This document shows positions 1-11,918 of a stretch of DNA of 64,000 nt, piece after piece. Numbering within the stretch: position 1 is the first letter of the stretch; each line of letters starts with the position of its first letter. The translations under genes and the position numbers were made by a program. Source of the DNA: Mesostigma viride (lineage: Eukaryota > Streptophyta > Mesostigmatophyceae > Mesostigmatales > Mesostigmataceae); the NCBI GenBank assembly GCA_009746045.1, contig RPFO01002111.1:1-64000 (forward strand), given 5' to 3'. Under the pieces are notes generated by a model that saw nothing but the letters and a program-made list of their open reading frames with translations, was not told where the DNA came from and did no database searches.

Positions 1-3000
1 ATCCCACCCATTCCTTGGGAAAAAAGCAAGATGCGTTCTCTATTCCCTGGGAAACAGGCCTCCTTATCTCATAAACATTCTTATCACAGTGTCTCCTACA
101 GCGCAACATACTCCACATCTCTTCTTAGCCTCTGACCTATGAACTCAATCCAGACGCATCAAATCACACCTCTCAAAAAACCGCAATGATCTCTTCATTC
201 AGTATCCTCGGAACCTGCGAACTCTTTGGACTGGCAACATCCAGGACTTGTGACTGGAGCGCCCCCACCCTCCCATCCTCCATCCTGGAATCCCCCCCCT
301 CACGACCACAATCCAAAGCACCTATCCATGCTCTTTCCCCCATCCCTCCCCCTTCCTCTTCCTTCTCAAGCTCTTTCTTCACAGGCTATACGCAATCCCC
401 ATTCACTCCATCCTTGTCCCTTACCGTCCCAATAGCCACCATGGGAAAAACTGCATTCCACCACGCCTGAATAGACGCGTAATGTCCTTATTTGTGACCC
501 CAAGTCTGGCCGTCGTTTCCTGCGTCCTGCCCTTGCAGCACACATTGCAACGTCCTCAGGCAGCCCCTGCTCTCCATACTGCGTTACTCCGTCGCAGAAC
601 ATTAACGCAGCCGTCTCCTGATAGGAGAGAAACGCAGCCCACGACTGCGGCTCTCAGGACACATCACACAAGTCCGAACGGACGTCTGCCTTGCTCACCC
701 AATACCTGGTACGCCCCACAGATCTGAAGCATAAGGTTCTCTATGATCCACCTGACCACTTAGCACTATCAAAGGCACCAACACCCTCATTATGGGTCAG
801 TACGAACCTTGAGCTCCGATGATATGTACTTAGGCAACCCTGGCTCAGACAAAGGTGGATGTCTCCAAAGGGAAGCACCCTTGACTCGACTGCTGGAGAA
901 AGAACCAAGTCAAAGCTCCCTGCTTAAACTATAAACTCTCAACAACTCCATCGTAGGCAGGCCTCACCTATGCTCACTGCTTGAATGCAGAAGGCTCCCT
1001 TCAAGGCCCTCAGAAGGTGGTCAACATTCCTGCACCTCTTGCAGTCTCTCATGTCAATCTCAGTCCTGGAGTTAAGGCAAACATCGCTGTGCCAACAGGT
1101 GCCCACAAAAAGAGAGCCAATCTCATACAGACGTGCATTGCAGACAGAACCACGGTCTTTAATCATACAGGAATCAAGCCCTAGGTAACCACTCCATAGG
1201 TCGAGGGTCAACACAGAAGTCACCCCATGTGCCATCCAAGCTCAATCTCCCTCTCAAACCATCCTTCATGAAACTGGTCACCAAAATCTGGGATGTTCTT
1301 CTCCAGCATATGTGTCCAACCCCCAACTACCCACCAAGTCCTCCCACTGACAACTCATGATCACCGTCGATTTCACATGATTTCCACATGACCAAGAAGG
1401 ATGTAAACACGATCAAGCTCACCATAAGCCAAACAACGCGATGTCCCACTCCATGCTGACACCACCTTCCCTCAGCTAGAGTCCTACGGTGTGAAAAGAC
1501 ATCAGCCTGACAATTTCCCAGGGATTAACGGTCATCCCACAGGATTCCACCCACGAAATCACTACAATCTTCATGCATTGATCAAGGCAGGAACAGGTGC
1601 ATGTAGCAAGGCTTACCTCTATCCAGCCACCCCCCCATAACTAACTGGCTGCCAGTCCAAGGCTCATCAAAAGCTATCACCACAGCACACCACAAGATTC
1701 CAGCCCTTCCTTCAAGGTAAGCAGGAGTCCAGGACAGGATCTGATCACCACAACGAAGTGCAGCGTTAACCGACCATAATAAATTCCCCAATCTCATCCC
1801 AACACTGGACCTCCCTCAGATCACCAACATCATAGCAGCTGGATGGATTCCAAGAGATGCTCAATCCTAACACAGGGCTCGGCGTGAGCTCTGCTTGCCA
1901 GCAGTCAAGGCCTGCTGACACCCGTCAGTCCAACTGCAAACTGGAACGAGGAAACTTCAACGGCGCCCCAAAATGCAGTCACAAGAGGCAGGAGTATGAA
2001 TCCACCAGGAAGACGTGCCAACAGATGTCGCCCAGGCAAGAAGCAAGGGGCTAGCTCAGAAGTCACCATGATGAGGGGGCGTGACAGGTGTTTCACCCGT
2101 GGGATACCGTCAGCAGTGGGGTGTGCCACAAAGCACAGCCAAAATACCCACCGATGGCCAGCAAAATTCAGTGATACTCACACATAGTCAGGGATCTATG
2201 AGGTGAGCCCGACAGGATGAACTGAAATCCCAGGGTGAATCCACGCTATGATCCTCACAGATCTCCTCCCCACCAGAACAAATTCCCCCCCTCCAGCCGC
2301 ACCCAAGGAGTGAGAGTGAGGTAAAGCCACATCTCCTTAGTAGCTAGTACACTCAAACCCATAGCCAGTGGCCTATGATAATCACAAGGCACACTATTTC
2401 TCCATAAGATGCCTGGGAAAACCATCCACAGCCTTGAGAGGGATAGCAGAAGATCAGTAATGCCTCACCAGCATTATGAACGGTATGCCCCAACTTGTAA
2501 ATCGTAGCACACGCTACCTCCATGCAAGGGTTAGATGCAGCCCAATCCCCTGCACGCCCGGCTTCCCACACAAATCCCCCTCAGCATAACTGGTAAACTG
2601 GAGACTACCAGCATGCCTAATAATTCCACCCCTCTGCGTAGAATAAGCTGTAATAATCCTGGTATCAGCTTCCCAAGATTGACAGCATGACCTAGCAGGA
2701 AGAAACGCCATGGAATACGCATGAAGACAGAGGCCCAGCCAACCAGAGAAGGGTGGGGGAGGCAAGTCTCTCAGCCCACTAAACCACTGGTGGCCTGCAG
2801 GGTCGCTCTATTAAGACGTCCTATGCACCTCATGACCAGAGATGGGGTGGGAACTACAGCAAAGTGTCCAAGACAGAGTTGCATACAAGGCAGCTTGTCA
2901 GGAGACTGAAAGCAATCACCAATCAGCCAACTGATGTGCCCAAGCTTGGCAGGGCCCCAGCAACAACATCACTCCCCGCAACCATCCAGGTGGCACTACC

Positions 3001-3754
3001 ATGCAAGGTAATGTGGGCATTAGGATCGAAGGAGCCCAAGACAAGGTTGCACAAGTAGGGCAGCGTAAGGGTATGCTGGATGAGGCCATCAGTCATCAAA
3101 CAGATACCCCCTCAGCTTGGCAGGGCCCTAGCAAGTAAACTGAACCATGTCCCCCTAGTCAAAGCATGGAAAGTAGTATCCATGTCCGTGGACCACGTAG
3201 ACTGCCAAATGGTATTAATGTCAGTGTACCACGGATACTGATGCACGTGAGGCAGGTTGTAAGGGTGGTAGAGGGCTGAATGGGTCCCCCGACTAACCCA
3301 CACCTCTAAGCTCATGTGAGCCCCTGCCCATCACCAAGTAGTCCAACTCCTCAATTAAGAGTCAACGGAGTGGGCACCATTGTCATCACTGTCATGCCAA
3401 AGATTCCAGCCGGCCCCACAGTTGTAGCTCCGTTGATCCCGCCCATCATCCAACCCATAAGGACATCCTACCCATGCAAACATGATGCCAGACCCCCCGT
3501 GCAAGCAGTCCCATTCATACAACCATCATGATGTGCAAGCAATCAGCTCAAGGGCGGATGGTGTACTATCAAGACAACAAGCCATCCTGGCACCATGCAA
3601 GCAAGGATAGGTCCATAGCAGGGCAAAGCAAGGGTAGGAGGTTACTCATCTGCACAAGGCTGGCTTGATGTCCACCAGCAGGCAGGACCCAGCACTGCGT
3701 CAGGAGCAGGCACCAGCATTACAGATACTCGTCACTTGGGCGTCCCCAAGTCAC

Positions 3755-3895
3755 CAGAGTCGCCAGCGGCCACCATGCAGTGCTTGCAGTCGCCACCACG
3801 AGTGCTCTCAGGCCCCACCATGAGTGCTGGTCGTCGCCACCAGGAGTGCTGGCACTCGTCACCATGAGTGCTTGCAGTTGCCACCAACAGCACTA
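3755..3895. repeat. Degenerate ~32-bp tandem repeat
   Basis: Phrases of the form CGCCACCA(T/C)GAGTGCT recur four to five times at roughly 30-35 bp spacing, each ending in a CTGG or CTTGCAG variant. The copies have diverged, so this is an old minisatellite rather than a fresh expansion. Confidence 0.6.
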
Positions 3896-4904
3896 GTCCT
3901 GACTACCAGGGTACTCTCCAACGTAGCCTCCATGCACCATGCCCGCCATAGACATGTTCCCAATCCCCCACTGGCCCCAAGCCCCCAATAGGCTACTGCC
4001 ACCACGCCCAATCAGAGTTGGACCACCCCCACATGTGGGTATCCAACACAGCTGTTGCCTGACTGGACAACCAAGACTAGCTGCTTGCGCCGATCACGCT
4101 ATGGGGAAGTGACTAAGCTGCTTTAAGGAGGCCTGGGACGGACACCAATGAGCCTGGCTCCAGAAGCTGCTTGGAAGAAGGACCACATGCTGTCAACTGC
4201 CCGGACTAAACGTCAATCAGGCTGCAGGAAGGAGCCAGCACTCTTCACTATGGCACTCATAAAAACTGCCTAGTAGGCAAGCCACAGACTGCCAACCTAT
4301 TAAGAGAGCAGACTCGAACAGGGCTACTACCAAGTGCCAGGTAGCCAGAACTCCTAAGCCGGAGGAGCACAAGGGCCTGAGGTGGTCTAACAGCCAGCAG
4401 AATTGCCCAAAAGTCGAAAAATGGGCCTAAAAATGCCTTGACCAGTGTCAAAAATTCTGATCTGAGAACTATATCAGATATATTCACAGATAAGAACTAT
4501 GACAGCAGCCCTGGTGTCCATACTTGCTGTCCTAGTGCACCTCCTAGGCCCAACAGGGACCATCTGCCAACAAGCAGTGGTAACCATCCTGTCCTGGGAG
4601 AAGTAAATGCGTGGTCACAATGGTCTGGCGCCGGTAAGGGCCCCAACTGGCAAGTGACCCACACCCCACTTGTGAAGGGACATTGTCAAGCAAGTGGTCC
4701 ACCCCCTCTGGGAACATGTGTCAAAGGACACCGTCTAGCAAGTGGGCAACCCATGCAAGAGACACCTGGCAACTCATGGGTGCACGTGTGATACCCTCTA
4801 GGGGACAACCCACTGCAGGTATCCCGATGTCCCCTGATGTGGTGGCATCTACCATGCCACACGCCTCCATGATAGCATCTGGCACCCTTTTGGCAGACCT
4901 GGGA

Positions 4905-5180
4905 TATCCACTCCCCCGCAGAAATTTTCTCAGGGTAACTAGACACAGCTGTCCCAGTATGATAGTGGAAACCCCGTAAATGCTGTTGTTCTGCCCTGGC
5001 ATGTGTGATGCCGTCTGGAAATTACATTGCAGACATCCAGGATGTCCACTCCCCCGCAAAAAATTGCTCAGGGTAACCAGACGTAGCTGCCACCAATCTG
5101 GACAACTCCTAGGGAGCTCGCCCTACCCATAGTACCATGATGCTAGTGGGAACAACACAAATGCCGTTGTTCTCCTCCCC
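4905..5180. repeat. Degenerate ~130-bp direct repeat, two copies
   Basis: The stretch starting near 4,908 (GGATATCCACTCCCCCGCA, then CTCAGGGTAAC) recurs near 5,038 (GGATGTCCACTCCCCCGCA, then CTCAGGGTAAC). Both copies end in a similar AAATGC(T/C)GTTGTTCT phrase. Divergence between the copies is substantial. Confidence 0.6.
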
Positions 5181-5314
5181 ACCAAAACCAAACCACCATA
5201 CACGTGGGAGGAACCAAAGCTCAACCTATATAGAACGCCTCCACTGTCATGATGCTCAACAAGAAAAGGAAGAGTTTCCCCCACAACTGAAACAAATGTT
5301 TGGCGACGCGTGAA

Positions 5315-7020
5315 TTAACCCCTAAATGGGCAGAAATACTGCCGATGCATCGGCTGTAACTTCACAATTTTGCAAACCAGATGCCATCCAACCCACCCAT
5401 ATCCAATGGCTGTCCTTGGGGGCCAAGCATGTCCATGAGTTGCCCTTCGGGTTGGTATATCACAACCTTACATATATGCAGGGTAGGCCATGTATAACTG
5501 CCGTCAAAGTCAGGGGGGTCAAGACGAGCGTTTTCATTTTTGGTAGAATGTGCATTTTGAATTATGTTGTAAGAGCTAGGCACCTACCACTTCAGGGATG
5601 ATAAACAATTAGTTGCTGAACAGTTTGAGCCATTGGGGTCATCATTTGGGTGGGTATGCCAGCAGTTACACCCAGTACAGCCCATAGGGGTACCGTTGGT
5701 AAAAAGCAACCAAGGGGGTAGGAGTGGGCATACTACCTACTAATACCTACTAATATGGCCCCCAACCATGCCACACAATACATTTCCCTTCCACAATGAT
5801 GGGGAAACATAACTGCATCATCACACTGCCCTTACATGGCACCTATGTGCAGGTGCCACCTTGTCCATGCACGTAGGTAACGTGGTACGGATACCCTACG
5901 TAAGGCATGCATTCTAGGAGGCAGCCACCAACAAACTAGTGATTTTAAGCCTATTTCAGCTTGCCCTAGCAAGGATAAACTAGGCCTAAGCTGCTATAGC
6001 TTGCCAGGTGATGGCCAGCACACCTGGTGGCACATGCTGACAATGGGAAGCTTCTACTCACCGGTTACATGCTTGATGATGCCACAGAGACCAGCCAACT
6101 GCCTCACACTCATGCAATATGTGTGTGGGAAATGTATAACAAACATATATGGAGGTATTCAAACCCATACAGCATCTAAAACTTATCACCATCACACTGT
6201 GGCAGGTCAACTGACTGAGGGAAGCATCTAAGAAGGGTGTTTTAGAAAGGGGCCAGGCCAGGGTCAAGAAAGAGCATGAATAATGCAAAAAGAATGTGCT
6301 ACACAAGCTAGAACGTATATATAAACGTCAAACATCGATAGGAAAACGATGCTGAAGCTTTACCAGGCATGGATGGCGTTACCTTGGCCCAGGCGGTGGC
6401 CGCAAAATGGCGCATTTCGGCGCACCAAAGTTGTGCAGCATGGTCGCTGGATTCGGCGATTTCTGGCCACCCTTGCACGTTTACGACTACTATGTATCAT
6501 AAAAAGTACAAAGAAACCAATATATCCTTTAAAATACGCCGGAAAGGTATTGCTGTCAACGTTTCTATCGTCCGGCCTGATCGCAGTTTTTTCCAGCAAG
6601 AACGCTGCCGACACCTATCAAATGGCATTCCCGCGGTCCAAAAATTGGCCTGTGTGATCTTTAGGACGTATAAAATCAATTTCCTAAGTTTGGTCAGAAA
6701 ATTCGAACGAAAACGTAAATGCCATGCGTGGGCGCAAGCCGCCATGGCCAGGTCGTCGTTTTCCGGAATGCACGTTGTACGTGAAAAAGTACCCTGACCC
6801 CTTGTACTTTGACCGGCCAGAACACCTCTATAACTTTGTCAGAAGTATGCAAACCCTAGTACCATGCTGTGAGGAAAATTATAAACTTTCGATCTTCTCA
6901 GCTAAACTTTTCCTAATTCTCAATAGTTTTCGCGGCATTTGGTCCCCGAGAAGGGGCCGACGTGTCGGCTGTAACTCAGTTTTAGGCGGAAAATCGGCAG
7001 CCAGACCATTTAGGGGTTAA
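5315..7020. mobile_element. TTAA-flanked non-autonomous DNA transposon (piggyBac-like)
   Basis: The left end reads TTAACCCCTAAATGG (5,315-5,329) and the right end reads CCATTTAGGGGTTAA (7,006-7,020), a perfect 15-bp inverted match that includes TTAA on both sides. TTAA target duplication followed by a terminal repeat starting with C is the hallmark of the piggyBac superfamily. A CTGCCGAT phrase also recurs just inside both ends. The 1.7-kb interior holds short open frames, the longest 142 codons (6,369-6,797), with no transposase motif that I recognise. It is therefore probably a non-autonomous copy. The TTAA palindrome contributes to the match, so the informative part is the 11-bp CCCCTAAATGG. 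Confidence 0.7.
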
Positions 7021-7580
7021 GGACGTGCCACAGTCCTTAAACAGCAAGGGTAGGCTGCCCATGCACCGAAGAAAAGGATCCTGAAAGATTGTCAAGTGAG
7101 TGCAAAAGGAACCTTGCGTAAAAAGGCAGCCCTGAATCCCTACTGTCCGCTCATCCGGGGCCACCCTCAAAAGACACGAGGTGTAACCTGAGCCACACCG
7201 TAAAAATGTCGTCAAGGAAAAGCAGCACCGGGAAAAAAAACAACCTTAGACGGCGACGTCGTCAGGCGGTCGCGGTGGTGGTCGTGCGTGCAGCCGTGCG
7301 CAACCCGGAAACCGGGTGATAGGTGCCGTCGGCAGCAACATTGCGTCGGCTCAGCCATAACCCGTAGCGCCATGTCAGCCTGGCCGAAAACAGAGCCTGC
7401 AGGGAAAAAAGACAGCTCCTAGCAGGGTTCTGTAGCCGGACCTGCTGAGCTACTGGCCCAACACTCCGCATTGCCCTGCTCGAAACGTAGCAACACTTGC
7501 GTAATGCCGATATATAAAGATGTTTGGAGCTAGGCAGAGACTGCGGCGTCAGCAGCCACGACAGACAGGGCGGTGGTCGG
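7021..7580. other. Unassigned spacer between two mobile elements
   Basis: About 560 bp between the TTAA element and the foldback cluster. Open frames up to 112 codons exist on the minus strand (7,262-7,600) but have no recognisable domain. No repeat or RNA signature was seen. Confidence 0.4.
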
Positions 7581-8249
7581 ACTTCAGTTAAGTAATGCAA
7601 TACGCATTACTTTTGCATACTTGCAAGTATGCAAAAGTAATGCGTATTGCATTACTTAACTAAAATTGGGCCGCGTGGGGAAATCCGGCGTTCCGCACAC
7701 ACCGCTCGTTACCGAGGTGACTCGATTAATTACGACTCGGCTATTCCCAGCCTCGCGCCGTAATTCCTATTTCGACTTGGCCTACCCGGCCTCCGCCAAA
7801 CATAGAAATCCACAAATATTTCGACTCGGCCTCCCAGGCCTACCCGCCGCAAATATTTCCGTGCCTCCGAGAGGATTCGAACCCGGTACCCCAGGAGCGA
7901 ACGCCAATCTTAGTTAAGTAACTAAGATGCATACTTGCAAGTATGCAAAAGTAATGCGTATTGCATTACTTAACTAAGATTGGCGTTCGCTCCTGGGGTA
8001 CCGGGTTCGAATCCTCTCGGAGGCACGGAAATATTTGCGGCGGGTAGGCCTGGGAGGCCGAGTCGAAATATTTGTGGATTTCTATGTTTGGCGGAGGCCG
8101 GGTAGGCCAAGTCGAAATAGGAATTACGGCGTGAGGCTGGGAATAGCCGAGTCGTAATTAATCGAGTCACCTCGGTAACGAGCGGTGTGTGCGGAACGCC
8201 GGATTTCCCCACGCGGCCCAATTTTAGTTAAGTAATGCAATACGCATTA
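7581..8249. mobile_element. Foldback element, left part, split by an 8.2-kb transposon
   Basis: Two nested palindromes lie back to back. The first, 7,586-7,661, is a 76-bp perfect palindrome built from AGTTAAGTAATGCAATACGC and its complement around a TTGCAA centre. The second, 7,662-8,226, has arms of about 250 bp that are near-identical inverted copies. A third palindrome starts at 8,226 and resumes at 16,453 on the far side of the inserted transposon. The whole is bounded by direct repeats ACTTC(AG) at 7,581-7,587 and 16,507-16,513, consistent with a 5-7-bp target duplication. The arms contain a tRNA B-box-like GGTTCGAATCC, but no complete tRNA fold. Confidence 0.75.
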
Positions 8250-9095
8250 CCCTACCAGCCATTAAGAATGTACTCCAGCACGCAAAATGTACTTCGTACC
8301 GAAGTTTGTCTTTTTATGCTGAAAATTGTCATGCATGATGTTTGCAACCAAAATAGACCTCGTACAAAGTTTGGTATCGATCGGACGTCATCTTGGTGAC
8401 ATTTGCTAGCAAAAAAGGTACATTTTTGTCATTTTAAATAGTAATAAATAGGAAACAGTACTAAATCACGTCAAACCATCATGGATATTTGCAAGCAACC
8501 TAATTACCACTAGAATAGACCATGCACAAAGTTTGGGGTCAATCTGAACTCAAAATAGTGACGTTTGCTAGCATAAATACTGCATTTTTTGCCATTTTCA
8601 AGCATTTTGCTCAGTGTAAGCTACTAAACAATATCAAACTACGTCATAAAGCTATGAAATATTGGAAGCAACCTAAACACCACTAGATTAGACCATGGGC
8701 CAAGTTTGGGCTCAGTCTGATGTCAAAATAGTGACGTTTGCTAGCATAAATGGTGCATTTTTTGCCATTTTCAAGCATTTTGCTCAGTGTAAGCTACTAA
8801 ACAATATCAAACTATGTCAGAAAGCTATGAAATGTTGGAAGCAACCTAAACACCACTAGATTAGACCATGGGCCAAGTTTGGGCCCAGTTTGATCTCAAA
8901 ATAGTGACGTTTGCTAGCATAAATGGTGCAATTTTTGCCTTTTTCAAGCATTTTGGTAAGTATAGTTGCCTCAAACTATGTCAGAAAACTGTGAATTGTT
9001 GTAAATAACCTGTTTGCCACTACATTAGACCATCCTCAACTTGTAAGGTCAGGCATAGGTAAAGGTAGTGACATTTGCTAGCACTATATACAAGC
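8230..9095. repeat. Subterminal 162-173-bp tandem repeat, ~5 copies
   Basis: The phrase GTGACRTTTGCTAGCA recurs at about 8,397, 8,559, 8,732, 8,905 and 9,069. Between these marks the copies share long segments, including CTACTAAACAATATCAAACT and CACTAGATTAGACCATG. The two central copies are nearly identical and the outer ones diverged. Subterminal tandem repeats are commonly transposase binding regions. That role here is inferred. Confidence 0.8.
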
Positions 9096-9538
9096 ATATT
9101 ATGCCTCTTTTCGCATATACACATTAAAAATAACAAGACATATCATATCATGGCCTTAATACAAGGTGTGCAAATGCAAATCACACCAGATCGGATGACC
9201 AATGATGGGTGGCTGCATGCCAACACATCTACCAGGCTGCAGGGTGAGAGGCCACATCGCTACAAGACAGGAATCCTCGCAATTGCACACACCGCTAGTA
9301 CACTGTGCACATACCCCAAGAGGATTTGGCTACAAGCCATAAAAGTTTGGCCATGCTAACACATTCTTCATCCAAGCAAAATGCAGCCTCTCCAAACTCA
9401 ACTCATTGATTTAAATTCAGCTAGGCCAGGCGTGCATGCTCTACTTGCCGACAACCATGAGTAAACTTGTGTACCACTTCATTCCATGCGCCGGTAGATG
9501 GCACCGTCTCATCTACCAGTCATCCCCGGCTCCCATTC

Positions 9539-9685
9539 CGCATCCTCCTCTCCTCTCCCTCTCCCTCTTCCTCCTCCCCTCCCCCTCCCATTCTCCCTCC
9601 CCTCTCCCTCCCCCTCTCCCCCTCCTCCCCTCCTCCTCCCCCTCTTTCTCCCCCTCTTCTCTCCCTCTTCCTCCTCCTCCCCGCC
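9539..9685. repeat. Polypyrimidine (CCTCTC-type) tract
   Basis: About 147 bp composed almost only of C and T in CTCCC and CTCTTCCTC units. It lies just downstream of the minus-strand coding piece at 9,735. It is purine-rich on the coding strand, and no function is implied by sequence alone. Confidence 0.8.
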
Positions 9686-9734
9686 TTCACTGTCACTGTG
9701 CACAGCAGGGACGGCATCGTCTATGTGGGTGCCA

Positions 9735-10241
9735 TCACCTGCGTTCACGGTGCCAGCCTAGCTCCTGTGGAAAGAAGCGAGCGCGGCCAAATGCCTCGAC
9801 TGGGTGTGGGCAGCCGCACACGAACTGCGTCACCTCCGCCAGGGCATGATAGTCCTGCCCATCAGCCCACATCGCCTTGATGAGCAGGTGACCTCCCCTT
9901 TCCTGAACCTTAGTGACCCAGCCATGGAAGCGCTCCCTCTTCCTCGCTATCCCCGGAAACAGGGCACACAGGCGCATCCCGATAAGCGCACGTGCTCCAT
10001 GCTCGGCAAAGTAGGCATTGCAGTCATCCTTTGCTGCTGCCCTGGCGGCGGTGGCAGTCTTGTAATGCTCAAAGTCAATCTGCGGGTGCTCTTTCAACGC
10101 CGCCACCGTGGCAGCTGACAGTTTGCCGGTACTGATCAGCTCAGGCTGGTGCACCTCTGCCGTACCGCCCACTGTCCAGTGCTGCAGGTGTACATCAGAA
10201 ATGGGGACCGTCATCCCTGCGCTGCCGCCACCTAATGTCAC
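9735..10241 (-). CDS. Unknown transposon-borne protein, C-terminal piece
   Basis: A 168-codon frame without a known domain. Its segment RLCALFPGIARKRERFHGW resembles a segment of the adjoining upstream frame (SLHSLFPDIVAAEKQQLLDG). The two frames may therefore be exons of one protein that carries an internal repeat of the form (C/S)LxxLFPxI-x(6-8)-GW. It overlaps the upstream frame by 4 bp in another phase, so an intron or a frameshift probably separates them. It lies inside the 8.2-kb transposon and could be its own accessory gene or captured host coding sequence. Confidence 0.4.
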   Translation of the reverse strand: MTLGGGSAGMTVPISDVHLQHWTVGGTAEVHQPELISTGKLSAATVAALKEHPQIDFEHYKTATAARAAAKDDCNAYFAEHGARALIGMRLCALFPGIARKRERFHGWVTKVQERGGHLLIKAMWADGQDYHALAEVTQFVCGCPHPVEAFGRARFFPQELGWHRERR

Positions 10242-11524
10242 TCTAGAAAACTGGCCCGTCCACGACGGTGCGTAGTAAGGAGAGGCGACAATGCTGTCAC
10301 GCTCCGTGCGATCGCCTTCAGATCAAGGACCTTCACCAGCATGTGTGGTGCCCACGGCATTCCCTGCCCGCAGGTGACGGCTGGCCGCTTAACAACGAGT
10401 AGGTCGCTGCGTCGTACGAGGCTTCCATTCACCTTGAAGGTGTGCCTGCCGGAAATCAGTGTGCGCAAAGCGGGCGTTGCCGTTGATGTGCTCCCTCGCG
10501 CAGCGGGCGCACATGCGCGGTTGATCTGCGCTTGAATCTCGCGGGCAGGGCAAGCGACGTGTGAGATTACTTGTTTTATGGGCAGCCTCAGTGCTCGTGT
10601 TGCCCGCGCAACCGACTGGTCGCCTGCAGATCGCAGCGGTAAGGGTACCGCCTTGTTCGCTTGCAGTTCACGCTTCTCTTTGAGCTTTTGCTCCATGATG
10701 TCGAACAGATTCTCGTTGTTGGCACGCACATCCTCCACGGACTTTGGCACCTGCTCAATCCATCCGTCCAGCAACTGCTGCTTCTCAGCGGCGACGATGT
10801 CAGGAAAAAGGCTGTGAAGGCTAGCGCAGGTACATCTCCTGGCACCGCCCTCGTCCCATTCAAAAAGCGGCACTAGACCAGGACTTCCTTTGGGGGCCTT
10901 GCCACGCTCTATGAGGAGGCACCCATAGACAGGATCTCCCTGCGGGGTGTACCCAATGGGCGTGACCCCGTCACAAGCCTCGCCATTAGGCCCTGTGGGC
11001 TGCCACTTGTTCACCGGTGCATTTACCAACGTCTCCGATGCGGCTAGGCGCCAGCGGACATACACGGTCATATCCGGGCCCCAAAACACTTCGAGATCGA
11101 ACACCTTCGAAGAGCGGTGCCTCTCCCTCTCGGCTTCGGTTGCTGGCTCATCATCCAAGTCGGCGGTGGCGCCCGCGCCCGCACCCGCGCCGGCGCCTGC
11201 GCCCCCACCCCGCCCGCGCCCGCGCGCGCGCCTTGGGTGGCGCCCGCGCCCGCACCCGCGCCGGCGCCTGCGCCCCCGCCCCCGCCCCCGCCCCGCCCGG
11301 GCCCGCGCCCGCGCCCGCGTCTTGGGTGGCGCCCGCGCCCGCACCCGCGCCTTCTCCCCCGCCCCCGCCCCCGCCCGCGCCCCGCCCGCGCCATGGGTGT
11401 GGCCCGCGGCTGGCTTCTTCGGAAATGCGTCCATCGATTTCACCCACCGGCCGTCGCGGTGGATGCACCCTTTCGGCCACGTTGTGACATCAAGCGCGGC
11501 GTCCCCAATAGAACAGTCATGCAA
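10238..11524 (-). CDS. Unknown transposon-borne protein with R/G/A-rich N-terminal region
   Basis: A 428-codon frame beginning MHDCSIGDAALDV. Residues roughly 45-125 are a low-complexity Arg/Ala/Gly tract encoded by a GC-rich repeat. The rest looks like an ordinary globular protein, with an acidic turn (DDEPATEAERERHR) then a Trp/Pro-rich segment (NKWQPTGPNGEACDG). A Cys-rich LHSLFPDI block near residue 230 recurs in the next frame. I do not recognise the family. Intergenic-like AT-rich sequence follows on both sides and introns are likely, so the ends are uncertain. It may be part of the transposase gene set or cargo. Confidence 0.45.
   Translation of the reverse strand: MHDCSIGDAALDVTTWPKGCIHRDGRWVKSMDAFPKKPAAGHTHGAGGARAGAGAGEKARVRARAPPKTRARARARAGRGRGRGRRRRRGCGRGRHPRRARGRGRGGGAGAGAGAGAGATADLDDEPATEAERERHRSSKVFDLEVFWGPDMTVYVRWRLAASETLVNAPVNKWQPTGPNGEACDGVTPIGYTPQGDPVYGCLLIERGKAPKGSPGLVPLFEWDEGGARRCTCASLHSLFPDIVAAEKQQLLDGWIEQVPKSVEDVRANNENLFDIMEQKLKEKRELQANKAVPLPLRSAGDQSVARATRALRLPIKQVISHVACPAREIQAQINRACAPAARGSTSTATPALRTLISGRHTFKVNGSLVRRSDLLVVKRPAVTCGQGMPWAPHMLVKVLDLKAIARSVTALSPLLTTHRRGRASFLE
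11163..11395. repeat. GC-rich coding repeat (CCCGCGCCCGCACC type)
   Basis: A block containing GGTGGCGCCCGCGCCCGCAC recurs at about 11,163, 11,236 and 11,327, separated by CCCGCC runs. It encodes the Arg/Ala/Gly tract of the minus-strand frame at 10,238-11,524. All six frames stay open here because of composition, so openness alone is not coding evidence in this block. Confidence 0.75.
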
Positions 11525-11767
11525 TATGAATAATCATTAGTATCAACGATGCGTTCATGCAGGCGTGAACTGTGAAATACAACAAGCATGCAACAACGAC
11601 TCCAGCACACTTAGTAAATACTGCTCATAATATCTGTGGCACATGCAACATGGTTAAAACACACATGGATGACCTGTATGGCTGCACATGAACTGTCCAC
11701 CTAGAGAAGTCTAGAAATTCAGCATGATATCAAGAGCCATCCACACAAATATATGTCTTACCGCAGC

Positions 11768-11913
11768 TTAGGGCTTCTTCGGGTTGAGTTGGCGAATCGA
11801 GCTTGTTGAGCCCTGCTCGAAGTAATGCTCAAATGCGATGCCCAGGCCCGCCAGCACATCATCAAATGTGATTAGTTTCACAGGTGGTCCGAAGAGTTCC
11901 AAACGTGGTTGCT
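11768..11913 (-). CDS. Candidate terminal exon, unknown protein
   Basis: The minus strand encodes a short open stretch ending LNPKKP-stop at 11,768. It contains the ordinary-looking phrase LITFDDVLAGLGIAFEHYFE. Immediately upstream the strand reads TTAG then CAACCACG, a possible 3' splice site at about 11,914. That would place it downstream of the minus-strand frame at 11,919-12,425 as a last exon. It is too short to recognise as a family, and the assignment rests on reading composition and the splice-like boundary. Confidence 0.35.
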
Positions 11914-11918
11914 AATTT

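Larger units (their letters stand above)
1..5314. other. Gene-free host-type DNA
   Basis: Only short open frames with no recognisable protein character are present, and frames on both strands stay under about 120 residues. Base composition is moderate and clearly below that of the island from 24 kb on. Weak degenerate repeats occur, for example around 2,940 and 3,112, where a phrase containing AGCTTGGCAGGGCCC recurs. I see no RNA gene, no terminal repeats and no splice-ready coding exons that I can support. Confidence 0.55.

Noticed and set aside
7860-8040. tRNA gene suggested by GGTTCGAATCC
   Set aside because: Only the B-box-like motif is present. The neighbouring bases do not form a T stem, and no A box or acceptor stem was found at the right distance.
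7666-8221. Two identical 83-codon frames on opposite strands
   Set aside because: They are the two arms of a palindrome. Identity reflects the inverted repeat, not a conserved protein.
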